A stretch of 64,000 bases of DNA from Sporolactobacillus shoreicorticis (GTDB taxonomy: Bacteria > Bacillota > Bacilli > Bacillales > Sporolactobacillaceae): contig NZ_JAMXWM010000005.1 in NCBI RefSeq assembly GCF_024125445.1, forward strand, positions 1 to 64,000, written 5' to 3'. Under the pieces are notes generated by a model. It was not told the origin of the DNA. It did not search any database and saw nothing but the letters and a program-made list of their open reading frames with translations. Below are positions 61,007 through 64,000 of the stretch, piece by piece (the first letter of the stretch is position 1; each line of letters begins with the position of its first letter). The position numbers and the translations under genes are program-made.

Positions 61007-61972
61007 TTGAAACCGTTGATTTGGATTATTGATGAGGAATGGTCGGATTACATCATTGAACAGGAACGTTTGAAACAGGCCTTTCCGAACTGTGTCATAA
61101 AGCATTCGGGAAATGATTATCAAAAAGATCTTGAAGATTTCGGACGATTCGCCGACGCCATCCTTTGCCAGGTTTATGTCACCATTGGAGAAGAGACCAT
61201 TGAGAAACTGGAAAACTGTCGGATTATTGCTATCTATGGAGGAGGATATGATCGAGTAGCTATTGAGACGGCAAAATTCAAAGGGATAACGGTTACCTAT
61301 GTTCCTGGTTACTGCGTTGAGGATGTTTCTGATTATGTCATTTCTTCTATTTATTTCTTTAACAAGAACTTGCCTTATTATTTAAAAATTGCGAATGACG
61401 GAGCTTGGGGAGCGCAGGCTGCATCCGTGCTCACTCCGCGCATTGCTTCATCGACGCTGCTGATCATTGGCTTTGGCCGAATTGGTCAAAAGGTAGCGGA
61501 AAAGGCTAAAGCTGCCCATATGCGCGTACTCGTGCATGATCCGCGTTTGAATGATTCGGATGCACTTGATCATGGAGTGAGCAAAGTCACGCTGCAAGAT
61601 GGATTGTCGGAAGCAGATTATGTGACATTGCATACGGCATACACACCTGAGACCGACGGACTGCTGTCTATGCCTGAATTTAAGCTGATGAAGCCGACGG
61701 CGCATATTATTAATACATCACGCGGACGTGTCATGAATGAACAGGATTTAATTGAAGCGGTAAAAAATAAACTTATCTCCGGTGCCATGCTGGATGTGAT
61801 TGCAAATGAGCCGCCGACAGGAAACGAAGCAGTTTTCTCCTGCCCGAACATTTATGTCACACCGCATGTTTCCTATTTATCGGTTGAATCATTGCGCACG
61901 CTCAAAGAGCGAGCAGTTGCTAATGTGATCACTGTGCTAAATGGCAGACGTTCAAAAGACGCAGTTCTCTAA
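61007..61972 (+). CDS. D-2-hydroxyacid dehydrogenase
   Basis: A 321-residue NAD(P)-dependent dehydrogenase. The Rossmann loop is GFGRIGQKV, and the catalytic Arg (NTSRGRVM), Glu (DVIANEPP) and His (TPHVSYLS) are present. CtBP/phosphoglycerate-dehydrogenase-type enzymes interconvert 2-hydroxy and 2-oxo acids. I chose the TTG seven bases after GGGAGG. It may reduce or oxidise the acid produced by its neighbours. Confidence 0.88.
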   Translation: MKPLIWIIDEEWSDYIIEQERLKQAFPNCVIKHSGNDYQKDLEDFGRFADAILCQVYVTIGEETIEKLENCRIIAIYGGGYDRVAIETAKFKGITVTYVPGYCVEDVSDYVISSIYFFNKNLPYYLKIANDGAWGAQAASVLTPRIASSTLLIIGFGRIGQKVAEKAKAAHMRVLVHDPRLNDSDALDHGVSKVTLQDGLSEADYVTLHTAYTPETDGLLSMPEFKLMKPTAHIINTSRGRVMNEQDLIEAVKNKLISGAMLDVIANEPPTGNEAVFSCPNIYVTPHVSYLSVESLRTLKERAVANVITVLNGRRSKDAVL

Positions 61973-62004
61973 ATTTAAATCATTTATTAATAGGAGGAAA
62001 TTTC

Positions 62005-63024
62005 ATGAAAAAAATCGTTGTGCTCATTCTCGTCGGTCTTATGTCCGCAGCTCTATTGCTCTCCGGCTGCTCCTCGTCGTCAAAAAGCGGGAGCAGTGAA
62101 AGCAAAAGCAGTAAGAATCAGTTTAAGGGAACCGTAAAACTAGGTATTTCATCTTGGATTGGTTTTGCGCCTATGTATCTTGCAGAGGAAAAGGGATTTT
62201 TCGAGAAAAACGGTGTGAAAGTAAAACTGCAGACGATTCAAAGTGCAAGCGACCGACGCACAGCAATGGCGGCGAACCGTATTCAGGGCTTCTTCACGAC
62301 TGTTGATACTCATGTCATGACAGCGGCTGCTGACATTCCCGTTTATCAAGTATTGGCGCTTGACACATCGAGCGGCGGCGATGGCATTGTTGCCAAAAAG
62401 AACATCAAATCGTTTGCGGATCTGAAAGGGAAAAAAGTCGCTATTGATACGAGCGGCGGTGCCAGCTATTTCTGGTTTATGTACATGCTTGATCAAAACA
62501 AAATGACGATGGATGATGTACAGATTGTCAACATGAGTGCCGGAGATGCCGGAGCGGCTTTTGTCGGCGGCAAAGTAGATGCCGCGGTGACCTGGCAGCC
62601 TTGGCTGACCAAAGCTGAAAAGACATCCTTTGGCCATGTCCTCCTCTCCAGTGACAAGACTCCCGGATTAATTGTTGATTCCCTTGGCCTGCGTAAAGAC
62701 TTTGTCGATGAGAATCCGAAGCTTGTACAGGGTATTGTTGATGCATGGTATGATGCGCTTGATTATGCAAAAGAGAATCCTGATGAAGCAAATAAAATTA
62801 TGGCGAAAAGTATGGGTCAGACTGTAAACGATTTTAAAGCTACCGAACCGGATGTAACTTTCTATGATAAAGCGGGCAATATTAAATATTTTGGTACAAA
62901 GAGTGATCCGGGACTGATTTATGACGTGACGGACAAAGCAGCAACTTTTTGGAAGAAGGTCAAGCTGATCAGTAAACAGCCGAAGGCATCAGACCTGATT
63001 AATGGTGATTTTGTCGGTAAATAA
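62005..63024 (+). CDS. NitT/TauT-family substrate-binding lipoprotein (second)
   Basis: A 339-residue lipoprotein. The signal ends at LSGC (about residue 22) and the mature part KLGISSWIGFAPMYLAEEKG, FFEKNGVKVKLQTIQSASDR and KGKKVAIDTSGGASYF, with DAAVTWQPWL follows the same fold as the first binding protein. No permease or ATPase follows within the window, so it may feed the importer at 50690-52284 or one beyond the right edge. ATG is seven bases after AGGAGG. Confidence 0.87.
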   Translation: MKKIVVLILVGLMSAALLLSGCSSSSKSGSSESKSSKNQFKGTVKLGISSWIGFAPMYLAEEKGFFEKNGVKVKLQTIQSASDRRTAMAANRIQGFFTTVDTHVMTAAADIPVYQVLALDTSSGGDGIVAKKNIKSFADLKGKKVAIDTSGGASYFWFMYMLDQNKMTMDDVQIVNMSAGDAGAAFVGGKVDAAVTWQPWLTKAEKTSFGHVLLSSDKTPGLIVDSLGLRKDFVDENPKLVQGIVDAWYDALDYAKENPDEANKIMAKSMGQTVNDFKATEPDVTFYDKAGNIKYFGTKSDPGLIYDVTDKAATFWKKVKLISKQPKASDLINGDFVGK

Positions 63025-63038
63025 GGCATCTGGTTGAT

Positions 63039-63069
63039 TGCACCTTACCGTCTCAGTGAGGGCACTTTT
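63039..63069 (+). terminator. weak hairpin with T-run before hutU
   Basis: TGCACCTTAC pairs imperfectly with GTGAGGGCA around seven bases and is followed by CTTTTT. It could reduce read-through from the binding-protein gene into hutU. Confidence 0.4.
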
Positions 63070-63097
63070 TCTTGAATAAAAAAAGGAGGCTTTTGCA

Positions 63098-64000
63098 ATG
63101 ACTGTTCGACCTGATTCACAGTATTCTTTATCAATTTTAGAAGAAGGAAAGCCGCTGCCTGACTATCCTGAATTTGTTGAAGACATTCGACGCGCGCCTG
63201 ACAGGGGGTATACGCTGAGTCCGCAACAGACTCGTGTCGCGTTAAAGAATGCCTTGCGCTACATTCCGGAGAAGTATCATGAACAATTGATCTCTGAATT
63301 TCTTAACGAATTAAAGACACGCGGCCGTATTTATGGTTATCGCTTCAGACCTGTAGGTCACATCTATGGAAAACCAATTGATACCTATAAAGGGAAGTGT
63401 ACTGAGGGCAAAGCATTTCAGGTCATGATCGACAATAACCTTGATTTCGATGTCGCGCTTTATCCATACGAGCTGGTTACCTATGGCGAAACAGGAAGTG
63501 TTTGTCAAAATTGGATGCAGTATCGTTTGATAAAAAAGTATCTCGAAAATTTGGAGGAGGATCAGACTTTAGTGCTTGAATCAGGGCATCCGCTTGGCGT
63601 TTTTAAGACGAAGCCCGAAGCCCCGCGCGTCATTTTGACCAATGCGCTGATGGTTGGTGAATTTGATAATTTGAAAGATTGGGAGATTGCTGAACAGATG
63701 GGTGTGGCCAATTACGGTCAGATGACGGCAGGCGGGTGGATGTATATCGGTCCACAAGGAATTGTTCATGGCACATATAACACGTTGCTCAATGCCGGAC
63801 GTGAAAAGTTAGGCATTCCAAATGAGGCAGACCTTTCCGGTTATCTGTTTATCAGTTCAGGCCTCGGCGGAATGAGCGGCGCCCAGCCGAAAGCGGTGGA
63901 AATTGCTCATGGAGTTGGAATTATTGCCGAGGTCGACCAGTCGCGAATCGACACACGTCTTCGTCAAGGGTGGGTCAATGTATCTTCGGATAATCTCGAT
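63098..64000 (+). CDS. hutU: urocanate hydratase, long (animal-type) form, 5' part only
   Basis: The first 301 codons of a urocanase; the gene runs off the window. YGQMTAGGWMYIGPQGIVHG (the NAD-site region), TYNTLLNAGREKLGI and SGLGGMSGAQPKAVEIAHGV are diagnostic. It is preceded by ~100 extra residues (LSPQQTRVALKNALRYIPEK, YGYRFRPVGHIYGKPIDTYK) that bacterial hut urocanases of ~555 residues lack but animal urocanases (UROC1, ~676) have. Urocanase hydrates urocanate to imidazolonepropionate. ATG lies eight bases after AAAAGGAGG. Its specificity may extend to modified urocanates. Confidence 0.9.
   Translation, partial: MTVRPDSQYSLSILEEGKPLPDYPEFVEDIRRAPDRGYTLSPQQTRVALKNALRYIPEKYHEQLISEFLNELKTRGRIYGYRFRPVGHIYGKPIDTYKGKCTEGKAFQVMIDNNLDFDVALYPYELVTYGETGSVCQNWMQYRLIKKYLENLEEDQTLVLESGHPLGVFKTKPEAPRVILTNALMVGEFDNLKDWEIAEQMGVANYGQMTAGGWMYIGPQGIVHGTYNTLLNAGREKLGIPNEADLSGYLFISSGLGGMSGAQPKAVEIAHGVGIIAEVDQSRIDTRLRQGWVNVSSDNLD

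Overview
This 64 kb window comes from a low-to-mid GC endospore-former-like Bacillota (class Bacilli). The evidence is strong GGAGG ribosome-binding sites with many TTG/GTG starts, TTGACA/TATAAT promoters, intrinsic terminators after most transcription units, a T-box leader, an FbpB-family small basic protein, YolD-like and LXG/SUKH remnants, and a Bacillus-style tRNA cluster. A Sporolactobacillus-like relative is a guess; I cannot place it more precisely.

Layout. (1) 1-22.5 kb is a patchy accessory region. A 3' fragment of tRNA-Thr(GGT) at 1198-1243 looks like an integration scar. After it come small regulator/enzyme pairs, many divergent and each with a visible palindromic operator: HxlR/esterase, TetR/MFS drug exporter, MarR/flavin-reductase-like protein, MerR/aldo-keto reductase. 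Isolated genes include VOC, CMD, Crp-like, AraC-GyrI and SDR proteins. At least seven genes are broken: YolD, SRPBCC, an LXG toxin, two SUKH immunity remnants, a LysE exporter and an MFS transporter behind a T-box. A Cys/Ser/Thr-rich small gene at 14.3 kb looks like a decayed peptide precursor. (2) 22.9-24.1 kb holds a radical SAM/SPASM gene, flanked by one copy of a ~400-bp non-coding repeat whose inverted second copy lies at 42.95-43.4 kb. (3) 24.6-37.8 kb is a complete carbon-phosphorus lyase locus. On the minus strand it reads phnG-H-I-J-K-M, hexapeptide acyltransferase, phnL, GNAT, PHP phosphoesterase. Two GntR/UTRA (PhnF-type) regulators and the phnDCEE transporter complete it. (4) 38.4-45 kb holds ordinary genes: a PLP aminotransferase, a PepSY protein, an EamA exporter, UspA behind a possible structured leader, an AAC(3)-type acetyltransferase, a VanY-like carboxypeptidase and two very small ORFs. 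(5) 45.4-46.2 kb is an eight-tRNA operon (Glu-Val-Thr-Tyr-Lys-Leu-Gly-Ala).

(6) 46.4-64 kb, running off the right edge, is the most interesting part. It encodes a PTS-EIIC-like membrane protein, histidine ammonia-lyase, a NitT/TauT-type ABC importer with a second binding protein further down, two M20 hydrolases, an RpiR regulator, an ATZ/TRZ amidohydrolase, both subunits of aconitase X, an SDR, an HpsN-like histidinol-dehydrogenase homologue, a D-2-hydroxyacid dehydrogenase and the start of a long, animal-type urocanase. hutH and the rpiR-led operon share the same promoter/operator architecture (TGAATA-N4-TATTCA over the -10), so they look like one RpiR regulon. Classical hutI and hutG are not seen. 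I infer an undescribed catabolic route for an imidazole-containing or histidine-derived compound; the substrate cannot be read from the sequence.
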